Source of the DNA: Delphinapterus leucas
Lineage: Eukaryota > Chordata > Mammalia > Artiodactyla > Monodontidae
Length of the DNA stretch: 64,000 nt
Direction of reading: 5' to 3'
Assembly (NCBI RefSeq): GCF_002288925.2
Contig: NW_022098004.1
Span: forward strand, 14,208,581 to 14,272,580
The translations under genes and the position numbers were made by a program. The notes under the pieces were generated by a model, which saw nothing but the letters and a program-made list of their open reading frames with translations, was not told where the DNA came from and did not search any database. This document shows positions 33,315 to 45,384 of the stretch, piece by piece. Numbering within the stretch: position 1 is the stretch's first letter; each line of letters opens with the position of its first letter.

Positions 33315-33560
33315 TTTGTGGCTTATGGGCTCTGGGACTTAGTTTGCATTTTAATCCCCATTCTGCCTTCCTGTCATTTGCCATCTGTGTGAACTTGGAC
33401 AGTATACTTAAATTCTTGAAGCTTCAGTTTCCTCATCTGTAAAACAGAAAGAAGAATAGAATCTACCTTACATAATTATGACAACTATTAAATAAAATGG
33501 TGCATATAAAGCACATTGCACAGAGCCTGGCAACACTAAGCACTTAACCAATGATAATTA
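33315..33560 (+). repeat. MIR SINE, opposite orientation to its neighbour
   Basis: 'gaacttggacagtatacttaaattcttgaagcttcagtttcctcatctgtaaaacag' through 'gagcctggcaacactaagcac' is MIR in plus orientation. Confidence 0.88.
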
Positions 33561-33689
33561 TTCTTTTATTCTTACATTTTTTCTACTGTACCGAATCCAT
33601 TTACTGTGAGAAGAAACCTAATTTTTTTTACCCCCGGCTCTGCCATTAACTCACTCTATGATTGAGGAGTTATCACTCATTTGGATCAA

Positions 33690-34375
33690 AGCAGAAGCCT
33701 CTTCCCTCTACTCCATGCTTCTCTGTTGCCACCTCCAATAGCCTATTTTTCTTAGACAGCTAGAGTAGCCCTTTCAAAATAATATCAAATCACTTTGCTT
33801 CCCAGCTTAACACTTCCCAGTGGTTTCACAGTGCACAAAGAACGACATCCAAAACACTTGCCGTGACTTGCAAAATCATGCCTGATACGACCACTGCAGC
33901 GCCACCCCTTCCCTCACTGTGATCCAGTCACACTGGCCTTCCTTCTGCTCTTGAATATAACAACTTATTCCCTTGTGGTATTTGCCAGAGTAGCAGCCAG
34001 AAAATTCTTCACTTTGACCTTTGCAAGGCTGACTCCTTGTCAACTCAGATCCCAATTCAAAAATCCATTCTAGAGGCATGTTCCCTTATTCCCATGGCCA
34101 ACCCCTTTCCCAGTCACTGTCTCATTAGCTTGTTTTATCTTCTTCCCAGTATTCACCACTATCTGAAACTATCTTACTTATTTATTTATTTGACTGGTTT
34201 TCCCTCTGTGTCACTCCACCAGAATGTAAACCACCGAAGAGCAAAGAAGGTAGTTAGAACTTTTTCTGTTTTGTTTACTACTGAGGCCCTGTAGTAACAG
34301 AAGCTCAGTGCCTGGCATCTAGTAGATCTTTAAGACATAGAGATTGAATTAATGAACAAATGAAAGAATTCAATT
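33690..34375 (+). repeat. L2 LINE 3' portion
   Basis: 'cttcccagcttaacacttcccagtggtttcacagtgcacaaagaacgacatccaaaac', 'cttgcaaaatcatgcctgatacgacc', 'aatgtaaaccaccgaagagcaaagaagg', 'cagtgcctggcatctagtagatc' match L2 in order. Confidence 0.8.
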
Positions 34376-34932
34376 AGCCCAAGACCCATTTATGAAACAA
34401 GATCCCTTGGGTTCAGTGGTAATGAAATTTCTTTCTAGCTCTAAAATTCAAAGAACCTTGGAACATTTGGGGGCCCTAAGCCAAGCATAGGGAATAGAGA
34501 GTGATCTGTCTGGATTGTGGAATTCTAGGAGATGTTACTGATAATTGATGTTTGCCCAATGATGGGAACAAGGTTTTAATCATCTTCCATATAACTCAGT
34601 CACATTTTGTCCAAATGTCCCCAAAACTTCTCTCACTGTAATATTTCACAACCTTCTCTTAGGTTTAGCTTTATTATCTCTTCTGTATTCCTGTAATCAC
34701 AACCTAGGACAAGCAAAAGGGCACTATCAGAAAAGATGGTGGTTGACACCGGCTGATAGGACCTTTGCCTCTAATCTAGAGATGTTTGTTGACGCTCAGA
34801 GTTCTCATTTTATGAGTATTTTCTTTCGAGAATGTTCCATTTTACACCATCCATGAACAATGAAAACCCTTTACAGATGGACCTGGGCTGTATCCAACAT
34901 CTTGGCACTAAAACTACCACGGTGATACTTAC
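34376..34932. other. No gene seen
   Basis: No recognisable repeat or open frame. Confidence 0.45.
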
Positions 34933-34944
34933 CTAGATCAAATT

Positions 34945-35240
34945 TATTTTATTTATTTTTATTTATTTATTTATTTATGGCTGCGCTGGGTCTTCATTGC
35001 CACTCACAGGCTTTCCCTAGTTGCGAGGAGGGGGGGCTACTCTTCCTTGCGGTGCGCGGGCTTCTCACTGCAGTGGCTTCTCTTGTTGCAGAGCGTGGGC
35101 TCTAGGCGCGTGGGCTTCAGTAGTTGTGGTGCACGGGCTTAGTTGCTCCACGTCATGTGGGATCTTCTCAGACCAGGGCTTGAACCCGTGTCCCCCTGCA
35201 CTGGCAGGCAGATTCTTAACCACTGCGCCACCAGGGAAGT
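34945..35240 (-). mobile_element. CHR-type SINE, long form, internal deletion
   Basis: Minus-strand copy with (TTTA)n-type tail and 'ccaccagggaagtcc' head. Shorter than the other long forms because part of the middle repeat block is missing. Imperfect direct repeat ctagatcaaattt / ccagatcaatttt. Confidence 0.94.
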
Positions 35241-35244
35241 CCTC

Positions 35245-36540
35245 CAGATCAATTTTTAAATTAATCAGTTCAACAAACATGTATTCAGCACCTGCCATGA
35301 GCAGTCAAAGGGAGATCAAAAGAGATACCAGTACCTATTCTCATAAAGCATCCATTGATCAACCACCAAATCTATGTAAGTGCCACTTGTCAACTCTGAT
35401 AAAGATGATGGCAAAACATTCTCAGGAATCCTGTATAGTAGGTAAGAGAATGCAGGCTGAGAACAGAACAATACTTACAGATGAAGAACAAAGGGTAAGA
35501 AATATTAACCGGCAATGTAAATAGAGTTCTGAATAGCTTTCTACATTTAACCTCTTTGAAACCACTCTCTTTTGAGACTTTGCTTGTTTATGCGGATCTA
35601 ATCAGCATGTTTGTTTGGGAGTTGAGGAACCACAGGGGGCCGAGCCTATGATTTCAACACAGGGAAAACCCACTTCCTTAACATCCTGATGTCCTCATGT
35701 GCTTGTCTCCTTGCACACATTAATTTGCGATCATCTCTGGGGAAAGTAGGGAGGAGTCTGCAGAGACAGAAAATAGAAAGAGACAGGTGAGGTCTCAGGC
35801 AATGCACAAAGCCCCGTTAATAGGCAGTTCTGGAGGGGAGGAGATTGCATCAGCTTCAATAGCAGATGAGCCTTGCCTTATTTTTCTTTGCTCATCTGAC
35901 CAGGTACTCCATAAATGTCAGACAGAGGATGAGAAGAAGTAAACATGTTATTAAGAAAGAAGAAGGGAGCCATCTGGTTCATGTCAGATGTCTGGACTGT
36001 AAAATATTGCAATGCCCAGGTGACCTTGGGGAAGCTTGCACCGGTATTATACCGGCCATTTACGTAGCTATATTGAACTCTCTGGTTTGAGCTACAGAGT
36101 GTATTTACCTCAATTGCAAATAGAGGTGCTCTTTGAACATGTGTGCTCTCTTCCTACTCTCTTGAGTTGACTGTGTTCTCTTTGGCTGGATTTTCTCTAA
36201 GCCAACATATAGGCATGTGCAAGGTATGTTTTGCCGCAGGAGAGCCTGCTGTGTTTAGCCATCCCTCAAAACGTAAGAGAAGCATTTCTCCAGATGGCAG
36301 GGTGTTTTAGGTTCAGAGGGATGTGTTCTTGGCCATCAGCAAGGCTTAGTCCTCGCTGTTGGCCAGTCACGCACTGAGCATCACGTGCAGCTGTGCACTG
36401 TGACAATCGGCCACAGATCTGGGCACTGGGCTAAGTACTGTTATTTGAACCTTCTGCGAAAAAGTAAATACTACACAGCAGAATTGAACTAAATTATTCA
36501 ACTCCCATACTTACACATCTTAAGGAGAACATTTTATTAA
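35245..36540. other. No gene seen
   Basis: Non-coding sequence without a repeat I can name. Short open frames lack recognisable features. Confidence 0.45.
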
Positions 36541-36544
36541 AAAT

Positions 36545-36770
36545 CTTTGAAGTCAGAGAGGTCTGGATTTAAATCTCCACTCCACCCCCTCGTAACTGTG
36601 TAACCTTGAGCAATTTATGAAATCTCCTTGGGAATCCACTTATTTATCTTTAAATGGAGATAAGAATGGTGTCAACCTCTTGCAAACAGCGTTATTACGA
36701 GCATTAAGGGAGATAATACATGCAAAGTGCTCTGAACAGTGGCTGACAGCTAACAAGGGCTGTTTTCGAT
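36545..36770 (+). repeat. MIR SINE
   Basis: 'ggtctggatttaaatctccactccacc', 'gtgtaaccttgagcaatttatgaaatctcc', 'gagataatacatgcaaagtgctctgaacagtggctgac' follow MIR. Confidence 0.85.
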
Positions 36771-36994
36771 GCACAGATTTCCACATTGATACATTCAGCT
36801 GTATAGTCAGAGAATATTTTTCAGGGTCGGAAAGAGGAGAAACTGAGCATAAAAGTGCATCTTCTGGTGGCTAGCTCAAGAGGTTTTAGGATGCCTTTTT
36901 TCACATACCAAATCTATTTAGTGGGCAGAAATCAGTACTGTGGACAGGTCTGCCAACAGCAAATAGGGCAGAAGGTGCTGGCTTTGAACTTGGC

Positions 36995-37195
36995 CAGCTA
37001 TACTGGTGTTTTTAAAACTGTGGATATAGCAAAATCAATACTAGAGGGCTGTGACCAGCATTTTTTAAATAAAAGAATGGAATAAAAATGCACAGTGTTT
37101 TTGCAGAGTAAGTACTATTTCATGAACTCGTGTGTGTGTGTACTGAGATTTATATATATACACACACCTATCAATCAAAAGTTAGAAAACCACTG
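36995..37195 (+). mobile_element. Non-autonomous hAT/MER-type element
   Basis: 'gctgtgaccagcattttttaaataaaagaatggaataaaaatgcacagtg', a short (TG)n, and the terminal 'agttagaaaaccactg' resemble a MER58-like hAT element. Family name tentative. Confidence 0.6.
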
Positions 37196-37199
37196 ATCC

Positions 37200-38138
37200 A
37201 CTTTTCTTTAGAAAAATCCATTCTCAAAGTATTTCTAGCTTGACTATCGGTGTCTCCCTTTGGTTGAAGACACAAATGCCATTTCTCCTGGTCTAGCCAC
37301 AATGAATAAAGCAGCTCCAATGGTCCAGCAAGCCACATCTCTGGGGAACTTAAGTTAGCACTCCAAATATCAAAAACACTGAGTCAAAACATCAGTCAGA
37401 CATCTGGGGTTTGATCTATCTGATGCTAAATAACCAGGCAAATTCTCTTTTCCCACAAGGCTGATAAGTTGAAGAGTACTACCCAAAAGTTGGTTCACCA
37501 GTAGGAGCACTTATGAACTGCAGAGCCCTCTACAGATGCATCTGCTTTAGAATACCAATCTGGGTAAGAACAACCCAGGAGAGACACTGGGAAGTTTGTC
37601 TTGGCCTGAGACCACAGAAAAGTTTCCTGGAAAACATCTTGCCAAATATCTCTTCTCACAAGTTACTCAGTAAAAGAGCTGAAGATGGGCCCAGTTTGCA
37701 GCCAAAGAAGCATGACAAAAATCAGGGCAAAACAACCCAGCATTCATGACCCAAGGAAACAATCTCACTTAAGAGGGATCACAGGGTTGGGAACGTCTGC
37801 CTGGTTCAGAGTAGGGAATCTAATGACTGTCAAGTCAATGAATGAATTAATGAACTAACAGCTTCCTAGAAAAAGATACAGGAGAATGGTGAACCTGACC
37901 TATGGCCTACATATAACACAGAGCTAGGCATACTCTTCTTTCCTCAGGATTTAGACCTAATGCATTCCACTAATGGCATGCAAAATAAGTGTAATTAATA
38001 CATGGACAAACATTTACAAAACTGTAATGCTTATGTAATTTATCATACCGTATTGTTACCTTCTATTTATGGCAAATAATAATGGTAGTGAGATAAATTT
38101 TCCTTATGAAAGAAATTATTTAAGCAAAAATATGGGTC
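37200..38138. other. No gene seen
   Basis: No repeat or gene recognised. Confidence 0.45.
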
Positions 38139-38139
38139 A

Positions 38140-38329
38140 GAATTTTTTTAATATTTATTTATTTAGTTGCACCAGACCTTAGTTGCAGCAGGTGGGCTCC
38201 CTAGTTGTGGTATGTAAACTCTTAGTTGCAGCATGCATGTGGGATCTTAGTTCCCTGACCAGGGATCAAACCCGGGCCCCCTGCATTGGGAGTGCAGCGC
38301 CTTAACCACTACTCCACCAGGGAAGTCCC
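38140..38329 (-). mobile_element. Older tRNA-derived SINE (CHR/Bov-tA-like)
   Basis: 'atctta gttccctgaccagggatc' and 'ttaaccactactccaccagggaagtccct' at the head end and a T-rich/(TTTA) tail. The body differs from both common forms, pointing to an older subfamily. Confidence 0.85.
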
Positions 38330-39930
38330 TGGATCAATTTTTTTTAATTGTGTAGATAAGAGCGCAGGTGGTACAAAGCTGTGGTAAGAATCATTATGGC
38401 AACGTAAGAGCACATGACGTTTAGGAAACACTGTATTACACATGGTGAGCAAAGAACCTAAATTCAAGATCAAGACTTGAATCTTGGCTTCTTCTTGGTC
38501 TCTCTAAACATAGCAGCCCATCCTCTCTCCACTTTGGTGTCTACAGCCACTAAACAGGGTATGACAATGCTGGTAGCATTTATGTATTTGGTATGAAGGG
38601 CGGCGGCACCTAAGCTCAGCCACAAAGTGGTACAGAAAATCTAAATATGACAGCAAATCGAAATCCCAAGTCCTTCACACACAGTCCACTGAGCAGCTGT
38701 TGATGTTTACATGTTTTAGACAGTTTGCCTTCGGCTGGATTCAATTCAGTGACCTAGACATGAAAGACTGGCTGTACCCCAGTTCTAAGTTTCTGAGTTG
38801 TGTTGTCCTGTCCCTCTGCTCTTACTGTTCCTATCAAAGTGGGCTCCAAAAGTCCAAAGGGGCTTCCTATAATACATTTCTTTCTGACTTTTTTCTTAAA
38901 CGAGGTAGCTTTAAAAATTAAAGTAACACCCACATAGCTAAACGCATGTTCATGCCTGCATTCTCTAGGTACACTTCAGTAGTTTCACTAGACAGAAGGC
39001 ATATTTCAGAGAAATTATTCTTAAGCAGTGATAGTTACAGGGCTAAAGTCCCAATTTGAATTTTTAAAAAGATCAAAGAGTAGCAAGGATGAAATAGTAT
39101 CTCTTAAACGGGCACTGTCATTCTAGGTAATCCACAGGATTGCTATAAAGCAAAAATTGCAAACCAACAGCGCATAGACTGGATCAGACCAATAGATAGG
39201 GGTGGGCGGAATGTTGGGGGCACAAAGAGGGAGGACAGGCAGGGGAGGATTTATTAGAATGAATTCCCTAAATCTTTAAATTGGGAGTTCTCACATTAAA
39301 AAGTTAATTTCCACCTTCTTTTGACAAAATACAAATATCTGACAACACTGGGCCTTGGGACCACATTCAGGTGGAATTCAGGAGCGGCTGTCCCCTTTAG
39401 GTGGGCCATGTACTTTCCAGTTAACCAGAGTCCCTGCTTATCCCTTTTGTGCTACACCCAACCCCTCTGCCTTCCTTATATTACCTGCCTGAGACCAGAG
39501 GACAGTGAAAGGTCGCTGTCACTTTTCGCCATAAAATTGGCCTCCTCTGTCCAAAGGTGCTCAGGAAGGCGACTAAAGTTTCATGAAGGCAGGCATTCAC
39601 TGTGTCCATTTTCTATTGTATCCCTAGCATCTAACATATATCAGGTACTCTGTATGTTTCTGGGATGGATGGATGGAAGGCAGGAAGGAAGGAAAGAAGG
39701 AAAGATCTTGGGCCCCTCATTGGAAAACAGGAACATAATTAAGCACCTCAAAGTCATCAGAAACTATTGCCTTGTTTATGTGGCTCAGGAGAAGTATGGT
39801 GGCTCCGTAGCCCAACCACAGAAAGGGTTATCAGCTCACACTATATCCATTGTTCTAAAAACTCTTCCTCCTGAAGAGGAAAGAAGCAAATGAAGGAAAG
39901 AGAAGAGGGAATTTCCCAAAGATTTAAAAA
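38330..39930. other. No gene seen; GGAA-rich run inside
   Basis: Includes a GGAT/GGAA-rich microsatellite at 39663-39705. The 190-codon open frame over 39321-39893 runs through that microsatellite and has no recognisable domain, so I do not call it a gene. Confidence 0.45.
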
Positions 39931-39934
39931 AGAG

Positions 39935-40185
39935 TATATTGGCTAAGAACATGGACTTTGGTATCAAAAGAACCTGGGTTTGAATCTTGGATCCGCCACT
40001 CACTAGCTGTTTGACCTTGGCTAAGTTGCTTGATTTCTCTGACCCTCAGTTTTCTAATATTTTAAATGGGGATCATGTTTACCTTGTAGGGGTTTGTGAG
40101 TAACCGATAAGATGGTACATGCAAAGCAGTTAGCAGTTAGCAAATAGTAAAGTCTCAATAAACATTGTAGGTATTGGTCCTCACT
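39935..40185 (+). repeat. MIR SINE, near full length
   Basis: 'ggctaagaacatggactttggtatc', 'cctgggtttgaatcttggatccgccactcactagctgtttgacc', 'cctcagttttctaatattttaaatggggatcatg', 'aaagtctcaataaacattg'. Confidence 0.92.
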
Positions 40186-40309
40186 TGCTACTGAATCATC
40201 GGTTTTTTCTTTTCACTGGATTATTCCCATAAGCATAAAACATACAGTAATAGCTATTTTTTTTTAAAAAAAGGATAAGGTAAGAAAATGCTCAAAGAAA
40301 AAAAAAATA

Positions 40310-40752
40310 ACTGTGATGGGGATATGTCAAAAAGACATAGGAACCAAATGAAAGAGCTCTCAATGGTCAAAGCTGAAACAACTTCAGCAACAAAATAAAA
40401 TAGTACTAGATTACAACTCAAAGTATAAAGTAGAAGTCCATGGGTCCATACTAATATACATGACTGAATGAATAAGTAAGTAAATGAAGGAGACTAGCTA
40501 AATGCAGAAGAATTTCAAATAATTTATGAAGATACTCTGCCCTCAAGGAGGTGGAGCATAGCATTTCTTAAGTTTAGACTGTGCAGAATGACTTCCTTTC
40601 AGAGAGTACAGCCTGGAAAGGGGGTAAAAGAGCAACTTTAGAGTAGAGAAGCCTGGAAAACACTATCTTATCCAGATTATCAAGCTGAACATCAACATGA
40701 TAAGTCTTGTTGACAGAATGTACTCTTGATGTAATATGATGAGAAGAGTACT
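40310..40752 (+). repeat. Old LINE-1 3'UTR, left part
   Basis: Decayed L1M/HAL1-like 3' sequence ('gatactctgccctcaaggaggtggagcatag', 'cagcctggaaagggggtaaaagagcaactttagagtagagaagcctgg'). It continues after the younger L1 at 42704. Confidence 0.65.
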
Positions 40753-42703
40753 TTTTTAAACATTTTCATTGGAGTATAATTCCTTTACAATGGTGTGTTA
40801 GTTTCTGCTGTATAACAAAGTGAATCAGCTATACATATATCCCCGTATCTCCTCCCTCTTGCATCTCCCTCCCCCCCTCCCTATCCCCCCCCCCCTATCC
40901 CACCCCTCTACGTGGACACAAAGCACCAAGCTGATCTCCCTGTGCTATGTGGCTGCTTCCCACTATCTATTTTACATTTGGTAGTGTGGATATGTCCATG
41001 CCACTCTCTCACTTCGTCCCAGCTTACACTTCCCCTTCCCCATATCCTCAAGTCCATTCTCTATGTCTGCGTCTTTACTCCTGTCCTGCACCTAGGTTCT
41101 TCTGAACATTTGTGTTTTTTTTAGATTCCATATATGTTAGCATATGGTATTTATTTTTCTATTTCTGACTTACTTCACTCTGTATGACAGTCTCTAAGTC
41201 CATCCACCTCACTACAAATAACTCAATTTCGTTTCTTTTTATGGCTGAGTAATATTCTATTGTATATATGTGCCACATCTTCTTTATTCATTCATCTGTC
41301 GATGGACACTTAGGTTGCTTCCATGTCCTGGCTATTGTAAGTAGAGCTGCAATGAACATTTTGGTACATGGCTCTTTTTGAATTATGGTTTTCTCAGGGT
41401 ATATGCCCAGTAGTGGGATTGCTGGGTTGTATGGTAGTTCTAGTTTTAGTTTTTTGAGGAACCTCCATACTGTTCTCCATAGTGTCTGTATCAATTTACA
41501 TTCCCACCAACAGTGCAAGAGGGTTCCCTTTTCTCCACACCCTGTCCAGCATTTATTGTTTCTAGATTTTTTGATGATGGCCATTCTGACCAGTGTGAGG
41601 TGATACCTCATTGTAGTTTTGATTTGCATTTCTCTGATGATTAGTGATGTTGAGCATCCTTTCATGTGTTTGTTGACAATCTGTATTTCTCCTTTGGAGA
41701 AATGTCTATTTAGGTCTTCTGCCCATTTTTTGATTGGGTTGTTTTTTTTTTTTGATATTGAGCTGCATGAGCTGCTTGTATATTTTTGAGATTAATCCTT
41801 TGTCAGTTGCTTCATTTGCAAATATTTTCTCCCATTCTGAGGGTTGTCTTTTCATCTTGTTTATGGTTTCCTTTGCTATGCAAAAGATTTTAAGTTTCAT
41901 TAGGTCCCATTTGTTTATTTTTGTTTTTATTTCCATTTCTCTAGGAGGTGGGTCAAAAAGAATCTTGCTGTGATGTATGTCATGGAGCTTTATAGTGTCT
42001 GGCCTTACATTTAGGTCTTTAATCCATTTTGAGTTTATTTTTGTGTATGGTGTTAGGGAGTGTTCTAACTTCATTCTTTTACATGTAGCTGTCCAGTTTT
42101 CCCAGCACCACTTATTGAAGAGGCTGTCTTTTCTCCATTGTATATTCTTGCCTCCTTTGTCATATATTAGGTGACCATATGCACATGGGTTTATCTCTGG
42201 GCTTTCTATCCTGTTGTATTGATCTATATTTCTGTTTTTGTGCCAGTACCATACTGTCTTGATTACTGTAGCTTTGTAGTATAGTCTGAAGTCAGGGAAC
42301 CTGATTCCTCCAGCTCCGTTTTTCTTTCTGAAGATTGCTTTGGCTATTCGGGGTCTTTTGTGTTTCCATACAAATTGTGAAAATTTTGTTTTAGTTCTGT
42401 GAAACATGCCATTGGTAGTTTGATAGGGATTGCATTGAATCTGTAGATTGCTTTGGGTAGTATCATCATTTTCACAATGTTGATTCTTCCAATCCAAGAA
42501 CATGGTATATCTCTCCATCTGTTTGTATCGTCTTTAATTTCTTTCATCAGTGTCTTATAGTTTTCTGTATACAGGTCTTTTGTCTCCTTAGGTAGGTTTA
42601 TTCCTAGGTATTTTATTCTTTTTTTGCAGTGGTAAATGGGAGTGTTTCCTTAATTTCCCTTTCAGATTTTTCATGGTTAGTATATAAGAATGCAAGAGAT
42701 TTC
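40753..42703 (-). mobile_element. 5'-truncated LINE-1, nested in an older L1
   Basis: Inverted L1 copy of about 1.95 kb covering the ORF2 C-terminus and 3'UTR. Decayed ORF2 pieces are readable on the minus strand at 42518-41706 ([20 protein letters not shown]) and 41665-41288 ([20 protein letters not shown]). A frame break and stop separate them, so the copy is dead. Flanks show a weak direct repeat (gagtactttttt near 40748, gagcactttatt near 42703). Confidence 0.93.
40867..40907 (-). other. G-quadruplex-forming tract in L1 3'UTR
   Basis: C-rich on the plus strand, so the L1 sense strand has at least four G-runs including one of 12 or more. G-rich polypurine tracts are a known feature of mammalian L1 3'UTRs. 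Confidence 0.7.
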
Positions 42704-43195
42704 TGGAGCACTTTATTTCTGAGGTCTTCCTCCAAAAAAACCACAGCCCTAATTATGAGGGGGAAAAAAAAATCACACAAATCCTAATTGAGGGATATTC
42801 TACAAAATCCTTGACCGGAACTCCTCAAAACTTACAAGTTCATAAAAAAATTTAAAAAAAGAAAACAAGGAAATGCTGAAAAACTGTCACAGCCAAGAGA
42901 AGCCTAAGGACACATTATGATTAATGTAGTATGATATCCTGGATGGGACCCGAGAACAGAAAAAGGACATTAGGTAAAAACCAAAGAAATCTGAATAATA
43001 GATGGACTTTTGCCAACAATAATGTATCAATATTGGTTCATTAATTGTGACAAATGTATACCAATATACGTTAAGAATAGGGGAAACTGGGTGTGAGGTA
43101 TATGGAAACTCTCTGTTACCTTTATAATTTTTCTATGTATCGAAAACTATTCTAACATTCAACGTTTATTAAAAATTAAATTCCTGTCATAATAA
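42704..43195 (+). repeat. Old LINE-1 3'UTR, right part
   Basis: 'gatgggacccgagaacagaaaaaggacattaggtaaaaacc', 'aataatgtatcaatattggttcattaattgtgacaaatgtacc'-like and 'ggaaactctctgttacctttataatttttctatg' match a widespread old L1 3' end. Confidence 0.75.
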
Positions 43196-43199
43196 AATT

Positions 43200-43258
43200 C
43201 AGTGTTTCTCATCTCAATAAATGGAAACTCCATTTTTCCAGTTGCTCAGGCCAAAACT
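43200..43258 (+). repeat. L2 LINE, left part
   Basis: 'ctcaataaatggaaactccatttttccagttgctcaggcc' matches the L2 segment just after reverse transcriptase. Split from the right part by a SINE. Confidence 0.75.
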
Positions 43259-43259
43259 T

Positions 43260-43618
43260 TTGTTTTTTTAAATATTTATTTATTTACTTTTGGCTGCGTT
43301 GCGTCTTCGTTGCTGCACGCAGGCTTTCTCTAGTTGCGGCGAGCAGGGGCTACTCTTTGTTGCGGTGCACAGGGGCTACTCTGCGTTGCGGTGCGCAGGC
43401 TTCTCATTGCAGTGGCTTCTCTTGTTGTGGAACACGGGCTCTAGGTGCGCAGGCTTCAATAGTTGTGGCTCGCGGGCTCTAGAGCACAGGCTCAGTAGTT
43501 GTGGTGCATGGGCTTAGTTGTTGCACAACATGTGGGATCTTCCCGGACCAGAGCTCGAACCGGTGTCCCCTGCGTTGGCAGGCAGATACTTAACCACTGC
43601 ACCACCAGAGAGGTCCCC
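43260..43618 (-). mobile_element. CHR-type SINE, long form, with internal duplication
   Basis: Minus-strand copy. The block 'aggggctactctttgttgcggtgc' / 'aggggctactctgcgttgcggtgc' occurs twice in a row (43346-43400). Imperfect direct repeat gccaaaactttt / gctacaactttt. Confidence 0.95.
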
Positions 43619-43629
43619 GGGCTACAACT

Positions 43630-43920
43630 TTTAGAGCCATCGTTGAGCGCATTCCCTTTTTCCCATGCCATACCCAACATCAAAGCACGCCCCCATCTCA
43701 GAGCCTTTTCACTTGATAATCCATCTGCCTGGAATGCACTTCACTCTGACCACACAGCCTCCACCTCCGTATCCTTCGAGTTTTTGCTCAAACGTCAAAT
43801 TCATCAGTGAGGCCTTCCCTGAAGAGGCCTGTAAGATAAAAGCACACCCAACCACTATGCCTTATCTTCCTCAAACTGACTTACTTCTCTTCATAGAATT
43901 CATCACCAGGAGGAAGAGAA
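43630..43920 (+). repeat. L2 LINE, right part
   Basis: 'cagagccttttcacttgataatccatctgcctggaatgcacttc', 'gctcaaacgtcaaattcatcagtgaggccttccctgaag' match the L2 3' region. Confidence 0.85.
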
Positions 43921-44235
43921 AAGCATCCCTAACAGCCAAGAATTTACCTGGCACCATAAGCCGGGCCATGGTATTCTCTTGTTGACCATAAGGAGTTTCA
44001 CAGAAAAACAGCGCCAGACAAGGCCACTCTGTGTCTGTAATGGGTCAAGAAAAAAACAAGCCCACTCCCTAATCATGTTTAAGCACAGACAAAAATACGA
44101 ACATGGTCCAAAACACAAAAAAGCCCAACCATCCCCATATTCTGGCTAATACTGAGTGGTTGCTGCTGCTTTACCAACTACAGCTCTGGCTTTGCTCCAT
44201 TCCTCTTGACTCCTGGATGAGAATTATTAAGATAC

Positions 44236-44712
44236 TGGGGTAGACTGAATAATACATCCCACCCAAGTGGTCCATATCCTAATCCCAAGAACTTGTGAAA
44301 ATGTCACCTCATATGGCAAAAGGGAATCTGCAGATGTGATTAAGTGGAAGATTTTCAGCTGGGGAGGTTATCATGAATTATTTAGGTGGGCCCAATATAA
44401 TTTCAGTGGTCCTTATAAGAGGGAGGGAGTAGGGTTAGAGTCAGTGGAGGAGATGTGATGACACCATGCTGCAGACTTTGAAAATGGAGGAAGGGGCCAC
44501 AAGCCAGGGAATGCAGGTGGCCTCTAGAAGTTGGGAAAGGCAAGAAGACAGATTCTCCCTTGGAGCCTCCAGAAGGAACAACCCCTGCAGATGCCTTGAC
44601 TTTTAACCCAGTGAGACTGATTGCGGACTTCTGACCTCCTAATATAATGAGAATTTGTTGTGTCACTAGGTTTATGGTGATTTGTGACAACAGCAGTAGG
44701 AAACTAATACAG
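44236..44712 (+). mobile_element. MLT1-type MaLR solo LTR
   Basis: 'gactgaataatacatcccacccaagtggtccatatcctaatcccaagaacttgtgaa', 'gggaatctgcagatgtgattaag', 'ggtccttataagaggg', 'gaaactaatacag' are the MLT1 signature in forward orientation. Confidence 0.88.
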
Positions 44713-45380
44713 ATACCACTTGCAGAATTATCCCTACTTCCTTACAGCATTCAGTCTGGAACAAAGCTCCACTTCCTTGAACTCCCCCCCAAATCACCCA
44801 ACACCACCTCAAATCCTATAATTAGTCCTTTATAACATCTTACTGAGAAGCCCCATGGTCCTCCAGTATACATTCTCCCTCATTGCCAAGGGCCAAAAAA
44901 GCCAACCTTGCTCAACTACAGTTGTACCTCTGGTGGTCTTTGGCTGTAGGGCACTGAAAACCATCTTATGTTCCAAATATTTAATTGTTTGTTTATTGTC
45001 TGACTAACCCAGCACTGCTTCCCCCAAGCCAGGATGATAGTAGCATACAGTAAATAAATCATCAACCATGAATAATAAATTATTATTAAGGATACTCAGA
45101 CAAATATGATGAAAGAGAAGCCTACTAGAGTGGTATATCAGGTAAGCTAAGCCAGTCAAATGAGTTTATGGTAGGCAAACACTTATTTGCTTAATTTTTT
45201 ATTTTTGGTCATTAGAAGGGTTCATCAACCCTTCTTTTCTTAGTGAAGTTCCACTAGAAAAAATCTGGCTTTGGAAAAACAGGAGAGCATAAGGTCTATA
45301 CTGAGAACCTGGTTGGATTAGGGGTGAAGGTGGGCAGGAGTGAGTGACCCGGAGACTTACTGTGGTGGTGATGTCACAGT
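44713..45380. other. No gene seen
   Basis: No recognised repeat; no credible open frame. Confidence 0.4.
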
Positions 45381-45384
45381 AACC

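Noticed and set aside
35021..35524. 167-codon frame starting MRGGGATLPCGARASHC
   Set aside because: Its first half is the long-form SINE read in frame. Similar 'ASHC(C/S)G' peptides occur in every SINE copy in the window.
39321..39893. 190-codon plus-strand frame
   Set aside because: It passes through a GGAA microsatellite and has no recognisable domain, promoter or splice context.
41288..42518. Two large minus-strand frames resembling reverse-transcriptase C-termini
   Set aside because: They are decayed ORF2 pieces of a truncated L1, not host genes.
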